A stretch of DNA of 15,303 nucleotides from Candidatus Margulisiibacteriota bacterium. Lineage in GTDB: Bacteria > Margulisbacteria > Termititenacia > Termititenacales > Termititenacaceae. The notes under the pieces were generated by a model. The model saw only the letters and a program-made list of their open reading frames with translations, was not told the origin of the DNA and made no database searches. The position numbers were made by a program, and so were the translations under genes. The stretch covers positions 1 to 15,303 of the forward strand of contig JAITIS010000079.1 in NCBI GenBank assembly GCA_031279305.1. Reading direction: 5' to 3'. Every line of letters starts with the position of its first letter. Position 1 is the stretch's first letter. Below are positions 1 through 6,961 of the stretch, piece after piece.

Positions 1-1
1 A

Positions 2-322
2 GCAAAAGAGAAAGTTATTGACCCAAATATAAACCCTGCTTTATTTAAGCTTCTTGATTCTATTAGTGATGATGTTTGGCTTTCATTAGCAGAGAATGGT
101 ACTAAAATTGTTGACAATAACAATCCACTCTTCACTTCTATCAATTCTGATGGGTCGGAGGAAGGGGATGAGGCGAAAAAGTTTCTGAGAGGAGATGATG
201 GTCCTAATGTAGCCAGACTTAATCTCTATTTTATTTATGAAGATGGTAGCAAACAGCGAATAACCGAATACGACGAAGGAGGTAACATAATAATACGCTC
301 CTATTCAGAGGAAAAGGATTGA
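2..322 (+). CDS. C-terminal part of an unknown acidic protein
   Basis: An open frame enters from the left edge and ends at TGA 320-322, giving 106 visible residues. The start lies outside the window. I do not recognise the family. The visible part is hydrophilic and acidic, with runs such as DGSEEGDEAKK. It ends in alternating hydrophobic and polar residues (LNLYFIYEDGSKQRI, then GGNIIIRSY) that suggest a few beta strands, perhaps a small beta-sheet domain. I see no membrane segment. The stretch is much more AT-rich than the genes from 533 onward and uses codons such as ATA, TTA and GAT freely, so it may be accessory DNA next to the core cluster. That the frame is coding is likely from the uninterrupted reading and sensible composition. 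Function is unknown. Confidence 0.6.
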   Translation, partial: AKEKVIDPNINPALFKLLDSISDDVWLSLAENGTKIVDNNNPLFTSINSDGSEEGDEAKKFLRGDDGPNVARLNLYFIYEDGSKQRITEYDEGGNIIIRSYSEEKD

Positions 323-398
323 CCTGCTATACTTGACAATATCTATATATATATAATTCTATACTTAGTCCGCTAAGCTTAGTTTACTAGGAGCAGGT
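323..398 (+). promoter_or_regulatory. AT-rich promoter-like region with a small hairpin
   Basis: This gap lies before the long + strand cluster. TTGACA is present at 333-338 and TATAAT at 352-357. They are only 13 bases apart, which is too short for a standard sigma-70 pair, so one element may pair with a weaker partner (for example TATACT at 360-365, 21 bases away). Downstream, CTTAG (364-368), TCCG and CTAAG (373-377) can form a short hairpin. CTAAGCTTAG (373-382) is a perfect palindrome that overlaps and competes with it. A heptamer ACCTGCT at 322-328 is matched inversely by AGCAGGT at 392-398. No U-run follows, so it does not look like a terminator. A promoter for the downstream genes is likely here, but the exact hexamers are uncertain. 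Confidence 0.4.
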
Positions 399-554
399 AT
401 GCTGCAATTCAATATCCACGCGGCCAAAAGTCATAAACAAATACGACGCGCCTATTCTCTATATCGCGCCGGGAAAATAACCTTTCCCAAAATCCCCTCT
501 ATAAACTATAATATCCGCGTAAGAGGTAACGCGTGTCTGATTATAATCCGATAA
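399..554 (+). CDS. Possible small basic protein, 51 aa, unknown
   Basis: ATG at 399 is preceded by AGGAG (389-393) at a 5-base spacing, one of the best ribosome binding sites in the window. The frame closes at TAA 552-554, so it overlaps the next gene's GTG start (533) by 22 bases. The product is short and strongly basic, with clusters such as AKSHKQIRRAYSLYRAGK, and ends in hydrophobic LIIIR. I see no known domain and no clear membrane helix. Its place at the head of a cluster with a sigma factor could mean a small regulator, or a leader peptide that couples translation of the following gene. Both are guesses. It could also be a chance frame. The strong binding site is the main reason to list it. 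Confidence 0.4.
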   Translation: MLQFNIHAAKSHKQIRRAYSLYRAGKITFPKIPSINYNIRVRGNACLIIIR

Positions 555-793
555 GTTTCAAATATTTAACCGGCTGGGGCGACGTGGATTTGACGCCGCA
601 GGTCTCGGTCAATGCGTCTATCGAGGAAATCTGTAAAATGCTAAAAAAATTCCCGCTCAAAGACCGTCAGTATTTCAAGGACCAGTGGCGCAAGGCTTAT
701 AGTTTTTACGCGCGGGCTTTAATGGAAGAGGCGGACGCGGAGAGCGCCTTAAACGACGAATATCTGGCCAAAATTTCCAGAGGTCTGGACTAA
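533..793 (+). CDS. Small hypothetical protein (86 aa) coupled to the sigma factor
   Basis: GTG start at 533 with GAGGT (523-527) at good spacing. The stop TAA (791-793) shares its last base with the ATG of the sigma factor, so the two are translationally coupled. The product is soluble and acidic towards its end (EEADAESALNDEY). A likely helical middle reads IEEICKMLKKFPLKDRQYFKDQ, and I see no signal peptide or membrane helix. I recognise no family. It does not show the helical anti-sigma pattern I would expect of FlgM. The tight coupling to a sigma-28-like gene makes a partner, anti-sigma or co-regulatory role a reasonable guess, but the sequence alone does not show it. That it is a real gene is fairly likely. 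Confidence 0.65.
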   Translation: MSDYNPISFKYLTGWGDVDLTPQVSVNASIEEICKMLKKFPLKDRQYFKDQWRKAYSFYARALMEEADAESALNDEYLAKISRGLD

Positions 794-1416
794 TGCCGGC
801 TTCCGCGCAGGATACTTGGAAAAAAGTCAAAAAAGCGGTTGACCGGGATATTAAGAAACATTTGACGGCCAAATATTCCGATCAAATCTTAAAAAAATAC
901 ACCGGCAAGATAAATTATCTCATCAACAAATATTTTTCCTCTCTGCCCTCGCACGTGGTCACCACCGAGGGCGACGACATCGCCAATGTCGCGCTCATAG
1001 AGTTTTTTGAGACGATCAAGGTCTGGGATCCAGAGCGCAATGAGGATGTCTGGCCGCTGGCTTATTCCCGGATCAGCGGCGCGATGCGCGACCAGATCCG
1101 TTACATCACCAAATCTTCGCCGACCCGCCTGTACAATTGGGTTTCCGATGCTTCCAGTTTGTATCTGACCATCGAACAGGACAACAGCTTTGAAACTAAA
1201 ATCGAATCCGGCGTGGTGCTCAACGAGGCGATAAGAAGCCTCGACCGCAAAGAGAAATTTATCATCATCAGCAGATTTAAGCACGACAAAACTTTCAAAG
1301 AGATCGGCGAGATGATCGGTATTTCCGAATCCCAGACCACGCGCATCTACAAACAGGTCATCCAAAAACTGCGCAGACTGATCGCCGAAAAGGGAGCGTT
1401 CAAATCGCCTATTTAG
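793..1416 (+). CDS. Sigma-70 family factor, FliA/WhiG (sigma-28)-like
   Basis: A 207-residue RNA polymerase sigma factor that would direct transcription of a dedicated regulon. Residues about 40-107 match sigma region 2: DDIANVALIEFFETI, then VWDPERN, then AYSRISGAMRDQIR, the last being the FliA-like RIRGAMLDELR signature. Residues about 145-197 match region 4, with IRSLDRKEKFIIISRF, the helix-turn-helix FKEIGEMIGISESQTTRI and the closing KLRRLI. The part between (about 108-144) is short and poorly conserved, so region 3 seems weak or divergent. The length fits alternative factors of the FliA/WhiG/SigD type. AGAGG lies just before the ATG, which overlaps the previous stop (TAATG). Flagellar-type genes lie 7 kb away on the other strand and could be targets, but no clear sigma-28 promoter was seen before them. 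The factor could equally serve the envelope genes downstream. Confidence 0.85.
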   Translation: MPASAQDTWKKVKKAVDRDIKKHLTAKYSDQILKKYTGKINYLINKYFSSLPSHVVTTEGDDIANVALIEFFETIKVWDPERNEDVWPLAYSRISGAMRDQIRYITKSSPTRLYNWVSDASSLYLTIEQDNSFETKIESGVVLNEAIRSLDRKEKFIIISRFKHDKTFKEIGEMIGISESQTTRIYKQVIQKLRRLIAEKGAFKSPI

Positions 1417-2435
1417 ACACTTTTATCCTTGCTCTGCTGGGCGCTCTGCTGGCTGTACGTCCGGTCAAGCAGCTGGCCGCCGCCGCCGGAGCCATCGACC
1501 AGCCGGGACTGCGCAAAGTGCACAGCATCGCCACGCCCAAACTGGGCGGACTGGCGATCTTGGCCGGGATAGTTCTGTCGCTGGGCCTTATTCAGCTGTG
1601 CTACGGCGCGGCGCTGAACCGCAACACCTGCTTTATCCTGCTCGGCGCGGCGCTGTCCGCGGGGCTAGGATTCCTCGACGATGTTTACAATCTAAAGCCG
1701 CCGGTCAAACTGGGCGGCCAGCTGTTCATCGCTATTATTGTCGTGGCCGGCGGGATAGAAATAAATTTTTTACGGCAGCCGCTCTCCCTGCAGATCATCG
1801 AGCTGGGTTTCTGGCGCAAAATAATTTCTGTGCTGTGGCTTTTAATTGTGATGAATATTATAAATCTAAGCGACGGACTGGACGGTTTGGCCGGCGGCTT
1901 GGTTTTTATTTCCGCCGCGACGCTTTTTATTATTTCGCTTTTGACCAATCAGCTGAATGCCGTTTTTCTGCTGGCGGCTGTCTGCGGGGCGGTGCTGGGG
2001 TTTTTGCGTTTCAATTTTCCGCCGGCTTCGATTTTTATGGGCGACACCGGCTCTCTGCTGTTAGGTTTTCTGCTCGGCGCCTGTTCTATCGAAGGAGTGC
2101 TCAAAAGCGCCACGCTGATCGGCCTGGCTATCCCGACGCTTTCGCTGCTGATCCCGCTGGGCGACACCGCGCTGGCCATACTGCGCCGCGCCAAAAAGCG
2201 GGCGCATATTTTTAAGGCGGATAAAGAACATATTCATCACCGCCTGCTCCAGAAACACGACTCTCAGCAATCGGCGGTGCTGCGCATTTATTATGCCTCC
2301 ATAGCGCTCAATGCCTGCGCCATAATCCTCGCGCTCAGCCGAGATTTGTATTCTATTCTCTTGTTTTTAGTGATAGTATTTATAATACTGATTGCGGCGT
2401 TCAAAATGCTCCAAATTTTTCAGAGCAATCAGTAA
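1404..2435 (+). CDS. WecA/TagO-family undecaprenyl-phosphate sugar-1-phosphate transferase
   Basis: A polytopic membrane enzyme that transfers a HexNAc-1-phosphate from a UDP-sugar to undecaprenyl phosphate, the first step of teichoic acid, O-antigen or similar wall polymers. Family marks are RKVHSIATPKLGGLAI near the N-terminus, the aspartate motif FLDDVYNLKP, NIINLSDGLDGLAGG, FMGDTGSLLLGFLLG, and HIHHRLL. The last separates WecA/TagO from MraY. The start is odd: the first ATG/GTG/TTG in frame is GTG 1518, which would cut off the first membrane helix and the conserved residues before RKVH. The open frame continues upstream and encodes a fitting helix (YLDTFILALLGALLAV). I chose ATC at 1404, 7 bases after AGGGAG (1391-1396), which gives about 343 residues. 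A non-standard start or a sequence error are both possible. The frame overlaps the sigma gene by 13 bases. Confidence 0.85.
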   Translation: MAYLDTFILALLGALLAVRPVKQLAAAAGAIDQPGLRKVHSIATPKLGGLAILAGIVLSLGLIQLCYGAALNRNTCFILLGAALSAGLGFLDDVYNLKPPVKLGGQLFIAIIVVAGGIEINFLRQPLSLQIIELGFWRKIISVLWLLIVMNIINLSDGLDGLAGGLVFISAATLFIISLLTNQLNAVFLLAAVCGAVLGFLRFNFPPASIFMGDTGSLLLGFLLGACSIEGVLKSATLIGLAIPTLSLLIPLGDTALAILRRAKKRAHIFKADKEHIHHRLLQKHDSQQSAVLRIYYASIALNACAIILALSRDLYSILLFLVIVFIILIAAFKMLQIFQSNQ

Positions 2436-2442
2436 GGACGTT

Positions 2443-3693
2443 ATGGCCAGAGTAAAAATCATCGGCGAACAGCCCCTGCACGGCGCCGTAAATATTTCCG
2501 GCGCCAAAAACTCCGCGCTGCCGATAATGGCGGCAATGGTGCTCTTAAACGGCGAGAGTGTGCTCAAAAATGTGCCGACGCTGACCGATATTACCACGAT
2601 GATCAGGATGCTGCGTTCTATTAACATACTGGCCGAACAAAGCGGCGGCGTTATCCGCGTCGACAACAAAAAACAGATCAAGCATCTGATACCTTACGAG
2701 CTGGTCACCAAAATGCGCGCCTCGTTTTTCATCGCCGGGCCTATTCTGGCCAAGGCTGGAATGGTGCGCATCCCTATGCCGGGCGGCTGCGCTATCGGCT
2801 CCCGTCCGGTGGATATTCATATCAAAGGTTTTCAGGCGCTGGGCGCGGACGTCAGGCTGGAGCACGGTTTTATCGAAATCCGCTGCAAAAAATTGAAAGG
2901 CGGCCACGTCAATTTTACTTTTCCCAGCGTGGGCGCGACGGAAAATATTATGATGGCCTCCACGCTGGCCGAAGGCGTCACGACAATCACCAACGCCGCC
3001 CGCGAGCCGGAGATCGTTGATCTGGCCGCTCTGCTGAACAAAGCCGGCGCCAAAATACGCGGAGCGGGCGCCTCCACCATCACGGTAGAAGGAGTATCCG
3101 GCCTTTCCGGCGCGGAGCACTCTATCATACCGGACCGGATCGAGGCCGGGACAATGCTCCTCGCGGGGCTGATCACACACGGAAAAATCACGGTCAATAA
3201 AATCAATCCGCAGGATATTTCCGCCCTGCTGTCCGCGCTGGCAGACACCGGCGCCAGACTGAATATTAAAAACAACTCTATCGAAGCGCTGTCTCCGGGC
3301 AGCTGGAACAGCGCCAGCCTGATCACCCAGCCGCATCCCGGATTTCCCACGGATATGCAGGCGCAGATGATGACCTATCTGGCGCTAGCCTCCGGCACCA
3401 GCACCATACGCGAGACGATTTTTGAGAATCGTTTTATGCACACGGGTGAATTGCAGCGGATGGGCGCAGACATCCGCACGGAGGAACGCGTGGCGATTAT
3501 CAAAGGCGTGAAAAAACTCTCCGGGGCGGAAGTCAGGGCCACCGATTTGCGGGCCGGCGCCGCGCTCTGGCTGGCCGGTCTGGCCGCCAAAGGTGAAACT
3601 ATAATCTACGACATAGAACACATTGAGCGCGGTTACGAAAGATTGACAGATAAACTTTCCAGTCTGGGCGCCAATATCAAGCGCCTGACTTAA
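2443..3693 (+). CDS. murA: UDP-N-acetylglucosamine 1-carboxyvinyltransferase
   Basis: The first committed enzyme of peptidoglycan synthesis, adding enolpyruvate from PEP to UDP-GlcNAc in the cytoplasm. The protein has 416 residues, the normal length. Hallmarks are all visible: KNSALPI with Lys22-Asn23 near the N-terminus, the active-site loop PGGCAIGSRPVDIHI with catalytic Cys116 (a Cys predicts fosfomycin sensitivity, as opposed to the Asp variant), FPTDMQAQ with the catalytic Asp, and DLRAGAALWLAG with the PEP-binding Arg. The ATG at 2443 is chosen because AAGGA (2434-2438) sits just before it and MARVKIIG is the usual beginning. The open frame extends 17 codons further upstream inside the preceding gene, but that extension is not family-like. 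It sits 7 bases after the WecA/TagO-like gene, so the two are probably co-transcribed. Confidence 0.97.
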   Translation: MARVKIIGEQPLHGAVNISGAKNSALPIMAAMVLLNGESVLKNVPTLTDITTMIRMLRSINILAEQSGGVIRVDNKKQIKHLIPYELVTKMRASFFIAGPILAKAGMVRIPMPGGCAIGSRPVDIHIKGFQALGADVRLEHGFIEIRCKKLKGGHVNFTFPSVGATENIMMASTLAEGVTTITNAAREPEIVDLAALLNKAGAKIRGAGASTITVEGVSGLSGAEHSIIPDRIEAGTMLLAGLITHGKITVNKINPQDISALLSALADTGARLNIKNNSIEALSPGSWNSASLITQPHPGFPTDMQAQMMTYLALASGTSTIRETIFENRFMHTGELQRMGADIRTEERVAIIKGVKKLSGAEVRATDLRAGAALWLAGLAAKGETIIYDIEHIERGYERLTDKLSSLGANIKRLT

Positions 3694-3706
3694 AAAAAGG
3701 AGCGCT

Positions 3707-5137
3707 ATGACCGAGAAAAAACTGCGCGTCAAATGGCAGGCTTGCCTAAACAAATACGGGTTAATTGAGTTTTCCGTCGGACTGCTCTGGTTTGCCGTCT
3801 CCTCGCTTATTCTCGTCTGGCCGCGCTTGAGCGAATTGGATTGGACAGCCGCGCTGGCGCTGGTTATTTTCAACGGAGTGTTTTTGTTCCTAATGCTAAG
3901 CTACGTGCTGGGCGGCAGTTCCCGCAGCCAGCTGCCCACCAAGCGCGTGCTGATCCTGCTGGCTATTGCCTCCTGTCTGGTTATGCTCATCTCCGGCCAC
4001 GTCAGCAGATTCAACCCATTTTACACGCCGATCACCGCGGGCGCGCTGATTTTTTCCATCGTGTATAACAACCGCATCTCCTGTTCGATTTATTTAAGCA
4101 TGTATCTGTCTTTTATCCTCTCGTTAAAATCGGCTAACCCCTTTTTTTACTTCACGGTTTTTGCGGCTAATTCGCTGTTTACCATCCAGCGCGCGGGACG
4201 GCTGGCCGAGCGCAATTCGCTGGCGTCTTCCAGCCTGCTCAGCGCGCTGGGCAGCATTGTCACATTGTGCCTGCTGTATCTTATTTACAACTGGTTTGAT
4301 CTGGCGCGGATTTATCTTGACGCTTCGGCGATTTTAATCGCTTCGATCATTTCGGTGGTGGCGGTCATCGGGCTGCTGCCTTATCTGGAAGATATTTTTC
4401 TTATTGTCACGCCGACCAAACTGCTGGAGCTGGCCAGCCCCAACAGCACGCTGCTCAAACGCTTGTCTATGGAGGCGCCGGGCACTTATCACCATTCGTT
4501 GATCGTGGCCAATTTGGCCGAGGCCGCCACCGAAGCGATCGGCGGCAACGCGCTTTTGGCTAGGGTGGGCGCGTACTATCACGACATCGGCAAGATCAAA
4601 CGACCGCTGTTTTTTATCGAAAACCAAAGCTCGTTCAATAATCCGCACGACCAGCTCAACCCGCGGATGTCCTCGATGATCATTATGGCGCATACCAAAG
4701 AAGGCGTGGAGCTGGGACGGGAATACAGGCTGCCGCGCGCCATTCTTAATATTATCGAACAGCATCACGGCAACAGCTTGATGTCGTATTTTTTGCGCAC
4801 TTTTCAGGAAGCTAATGCCAAGGCTCCAGAAAGCGAAAAAACCGCTGTCAACGAAGATGATTTTCGCTACAGCGGGCCTAAGCCGCAGACCAGAGAAGCG
4901 GCGGTCATTATGCTGGCGGACTCCTGCGAAGCCGCGGTGCGCTCGCTGGAAAAACCCACGCCGTCTAAAATCAACACTATGGTGGGCAGAATCATCAAAG
5001 AAAAAATGGACTCCGGCCAGCTGGAAGACAGCGCTTTAACTTTTCAGGAAATTACTAGAATACGCGGTTCTTTCCAGCATACGATCAACAATATGTTCCA
5101 CAACCGGATCAAGTACAACGACAAAAGCGCCAATTAA
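3707..5137 (+). CDS. PgpH/YqfF-like membrane HD-domain phosphohydrolase, short form
   Basis: A 476-residue membrane protein with about six to seven hydrophobic helices between residues 20 and 235, followed by a cytoplasmic HD domain. The HD domain shows YHHS (His263), YHDIGK (His292-Asp293), the pair EQHHGN (His353-His354) and LADSCEA (Asp405), all metal ligands of the HD superfamily. The segment APGTYHHSLIVANLAEAA and the following NPHDQLNP are typical of the PgpH/YqfF family, whose known members degrade cyclic di-AMP. Those members are usually over 700 residues with a large extracellular domain ahead of the membrane helices. That domain is absent here, so any sensing through it is lost. Its position directly before ybeY and dgkA is the usual one for this family. 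The stop codon abuts the ybeY ATG. The c-di-AMP activity is inferred from the family, not shown. Confidence 0.88.
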   Translation: MTEKKLRVKWQACLNKYGLIEFSVGLLWFAVSSLILVWPRLSELDWTAALALVIFNGVFLFLMLSYVLGGSSRSQLPTKRVLILLAIASCLVMLISGHVSRFNPFYTPITAGALIFSIVYNNRISCSIYLSMYLSFILSLKSANPFFYFTVFAANSLFTIQRAGRLAERNSLASSSLLSALGSIVTLCLLYLIYNWFDLARIYLDASAILIASIISVVAVIGLLPYLEDIFLIVTPTKLLELASPNSTLLKRLSMEAPGTYHHSLIVANLAEAATEAIGGNALLARVGAYYHDIGKIKRPLFFIENQSSFNNPHDQLNPRMSSMIIMAHTKEGVELGREYRLPRAILNIIEQHHGNSLMSYFLRTFQEANAKAPESEKTAVNEDDFRYSGPKPQTREAAVIMLADSCEAAVRSLEKPTPSKINTMVGRIIKEKMDSGQLEDSALTFQEITRIRGSFQHTINNMFHNRIKYNDKSAN

Positions 5138-5569
5138 ATGCTATGCCTCAATTATCAGTCTGTTACAGACAGGCCGAAGCTGTCCGGCCTGCGCCGCATA
5201 GTCTTAAGCCTGTTAAAAAAAATAAAGTTCCGGGACGATTTATCCATAACTTTTTGCACGCGGCGGCAAATGCAGGCGTTAAATAAAAAATTCCGCGGGT
5301 TAAATCAGCCGACTGACGTGCTGTCTTTTGCCGGCGGAGACATCGTCATCGCGCCGGCGCTGGCCGCGCAAAACGCGCGAAAATACCGCAATGCTTTCCG
5401 CGCGGAAATTATTTATCTGATCATCCACGCGCTCTGCCATTTGCGGGGTTACGATCACGCCGGCCGCGCGGACACCGCCCGGATGCGCGCGGCAGAAAAC
5501 CGGCTCTTGGCTTATATCCGCAAAAAATATAATATACAGCTCACGGGGAGAATAAATGAAATTCCATAA
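5138..5569 (+). CDS. ybeY: Endoribonuclease YbeY (rRNA maturation factor)
   Basis: A 143-residue metal-dependent endoribonuclease of the UPF0054 family, which takes part in 16S rRNA 3'-end maturation and ribosome quality control. The zinc-binding motif H-x3-H-x5-H is visible as HALCHLRGYDH (His97, His101, His107), followed by the usual Met and Glu (ARMRAAENRL). The other family mark, LNKKFRGLNQPTDVLSF (about residues 48-64), is also intact. The usual Leu in HxxLH is Cys here, a mild change outside the metal ligands. The ATG follows the preceding TAA with no gap and no clear ribosome binding site, so translation probably depends on coupling to the HD protein. The 3' end overlaps dgkA by 14 bases. 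Confidence 0.95.
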   Translation: MLCLNYQSVTDRPKLSGLRRIVLSLLKKIKFRDDLSITFCTRRQMQALNKKFRGLNQPTDVLSFAGGDIVIAPALAAQNARKYRNAFRAEIIYLIIHALCHLRGYDHAGRADTARMRAAENRLLAYIRKKYNIQLTGRINEIP

Positions 5570-5924
5570 CCGCCATTTCCTGCGCAGTTTGAGCTGCGCG
5601 CTGCACGGCTTGGCGCAGGCCGCGCGCTATGAGGCCAATATGCGCATCCATCTAGTCTGCGCCGCGTTGGCAGCCGGCGCCGGCTTGATCTTAAAAATTT
5701 TGCCTTACGAATGGCTGATGCTTCTGCTGACCATTACGCTGGTGATCTTTGCCGAGCTGATGAACACCGCGCTGGAGGCCAATGTCGATCTGGTCACCAA
5801 AAAGAAAAAACACGAAGCCCGCATCGCCAAAGACGTGGCGGCGGCGGCGGTATTGATCACCGCGTTAAACGCGCTGGTGGTTGGCTTGATTATTTTCGCG
5901 CCCAAGATTTTTCCGGGAGTTTAA
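5556..5924 (+). CDS. dgkA: Undecaprenol/diacylglycerol kinase, DgkA family
   Basis: A small integral membrane lipid kinase of 122 residues with three expected helices. It would phosphorylate undecaprenol (Gram-positive type) or diacylglycerol, feeding the lipid-carrier or phospholipid pool. Visible family residues are RYEANMRIHL (Glu26), the catalytic and metal-binding region FAELMNTALEANVDLV (Glu67, Asn70, Glu74) and ARIAKDVAAAAVLI (Asp93). The second helix lies at about 50-72 and the third at about 93-115. The ATG at 5556 has GGGGAG (5546-5551) just upstream, inside the end of ybeY. The sequence is closer to the B. subtilis type, which uses undecaprenol. That would fit the neighbouring wall-precursor genes, since it would regenerate undecaprenyl phosphate for the WecA/TagO-like enzyme. 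The substrate choice is inference. Confidence 0.92.
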   Translation: MKFHNRHFLRSLSCALHGLAQAARYEANMRIHLVCAALAAGAGLILKILPYEWLMLLLTITLVIFAELMNTALEANVDLVTKKKKHEARIAKDVAAAAVLITALNALVVGLIIFAPKIFPGV

Positions 5925-5927
5925 GCG

Positions 5928-6959
5928 GTGTATCCAGAATTAGGCCTAATGATCATTCTGCTGGCTATGTCCGCTTTTTTCTCCTGCGCGGAAACCGCGC
6001 TGACCGCGCTGTCCAGACACCGGCTCGCTCTCCTGAAAAGACGCAAGGTCAAAGGCTATAAAACCACGGTTTATCTTAAAGAAAATCCGGGCGTTATGCT
6101 AGCGACTATTCTTATCGGCAACAATCTGGTCAATATCGGACTGACCGCGCTCGGCACGCTCATTGTCCTAAAACTATTAAGACGCGCCGGGATAGAAAGC
6201 GAAATCTGGACTGCATTAATCACTACCGGCGTGGTTACTTTTATCGTGCTGGTCTTTGGCGAGGTCACGCCCAAGACTGTCGGCTTAAACCGCGCGCAAA
6301 AATTCGCGCTTCTAGCCAGCCGCATCATCGTGCCGCTGTCCCATCTTTTCAAGCCGCTGGTCTATATATTCAATAAATTTTCCAACATCATCATTCATCT
6401 GCTGGGCGGACAGCCGTTAGGCCGGAATGCGCTCATCACCGAGGAAGAACTGCTGTCAATGATTGAGGCCGGACAGGAAACCGGTATTATCGAAAAAGAA
6501 GAAAAAGAAATGCTGCACGATGTGATTCGTTTTGGCGATTCTTTTGTCGGCGAAATAATGACACCCCTAGACAATGTGATCGCGGTCGCCGACACGGATA
6601 CCATCGCCATCCTGCTGAATAAAATCAAGGACACTCTGCCTTCCCGCATCCCGGTTTATGCCGGAGACAGCCACAATATCATCGGTGTGCTGTATCTCAA
6701 AGACCTGCTGAAAAAAATCACGGCCACGGCGGAGGATTACAAAAAAATCCAGATCAAATATTTTCAGGACCTGCTGCGCCCGCCTTATATCGTCTACATC
6801 GACCAAAAAAGCGCGTATGTAATGCGGCATATGCGTTTTCAGCATATTCATATCGCCATCGTGCAAAATCACGAGAAAAAAACTGTCGGCATCATCACTT
6901 TCGAGGATATGCTGGAAGAGATTATCGGCGACATCAAAGACGAATACGACCGGACTTAG
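5928..6959 (+). CDS. CNNM/CorC-type membrane protein with CBS pair
   Basis: A 343-residue protein with an N-terminal CNNM (DUF21) membrane domain at about residues 1-175, including FSCAETALTALSRHRL, ILIGNNLVNIGLTAL and FGEVTPKTVGLN, which are diagnostic. A CBS-domain pair follows (about 200-325: VGEIMTPLDNVIAV, then SRIPVYAGDSHNIIGVLYLKDLL, ending GIITFEDMLEEIIGDIKDEYD). Members of this family are linked to magnesium or other cation efflux, and older names call them hemolysins. The C-terminal CorC_HlyC domain, usually about 80 residues after the CBS pair, is missing. The protein ends normally at the DEYD segment, so this is a short form and not a visible truncation. GTG start at 5928, with GGGAG (5915-5919) 8 bases before it. 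It ends 2 bases from the convergent dgt-like gene. Confidence 0.9.
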   Translation: MYPELGLMIILLAMSAFFSCAETALTALSRHRLALLKRRKVKGYKTTVYLKENPGVMLATILIGNNLVNIGLTALGTLIVLKLLRRAGIESEIWTALITTGVVTFIVLVFGEVTPKTVGLNRAQKFALLASRIIVPLSHLFKPLVYIFNKFSNIIIHLLGGQPLGRNALITEEELLSMIEAGQETGIIEKEEKEMLHDVIRFGDSFVGEIMTPLDNVIAVADTDTIAILLNKIKDTLPSRIPVYAGDSHNIIGVLYLKDLLKKITATAEDYKKIQIKYFQDLLRPPYIVYIDQKSAYVMRHMRFQHIHIAIVQNHEKKTVGIITFEDMLEEIIGDIKDEYDRT

Positions 6960-6961
6960 AT

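Noticed and set aside
533..793. FlgM anti-sigma factor
   Set aside because: Only the position next to a sigma-28-like gene suggests it. The sequence lacks the FlgM C-terminal helix pattern, so the gene is left unnamed.
2392..2442. Upstream extension of murA by 17 codons
   Set aside because: The extra residues lie inside the preceding gene and do not resemble MurA. The ATG at 2443 has a ribosome binding site and gives the standard N-terminus.
2545..3336. A 263-residue open frame on the - strand inside murA
   Set aside because: It runs antisense through a gene with complete MurA motifs, and its own product has no family-like pattern. It is a shadow of the GC-rich coding frame.
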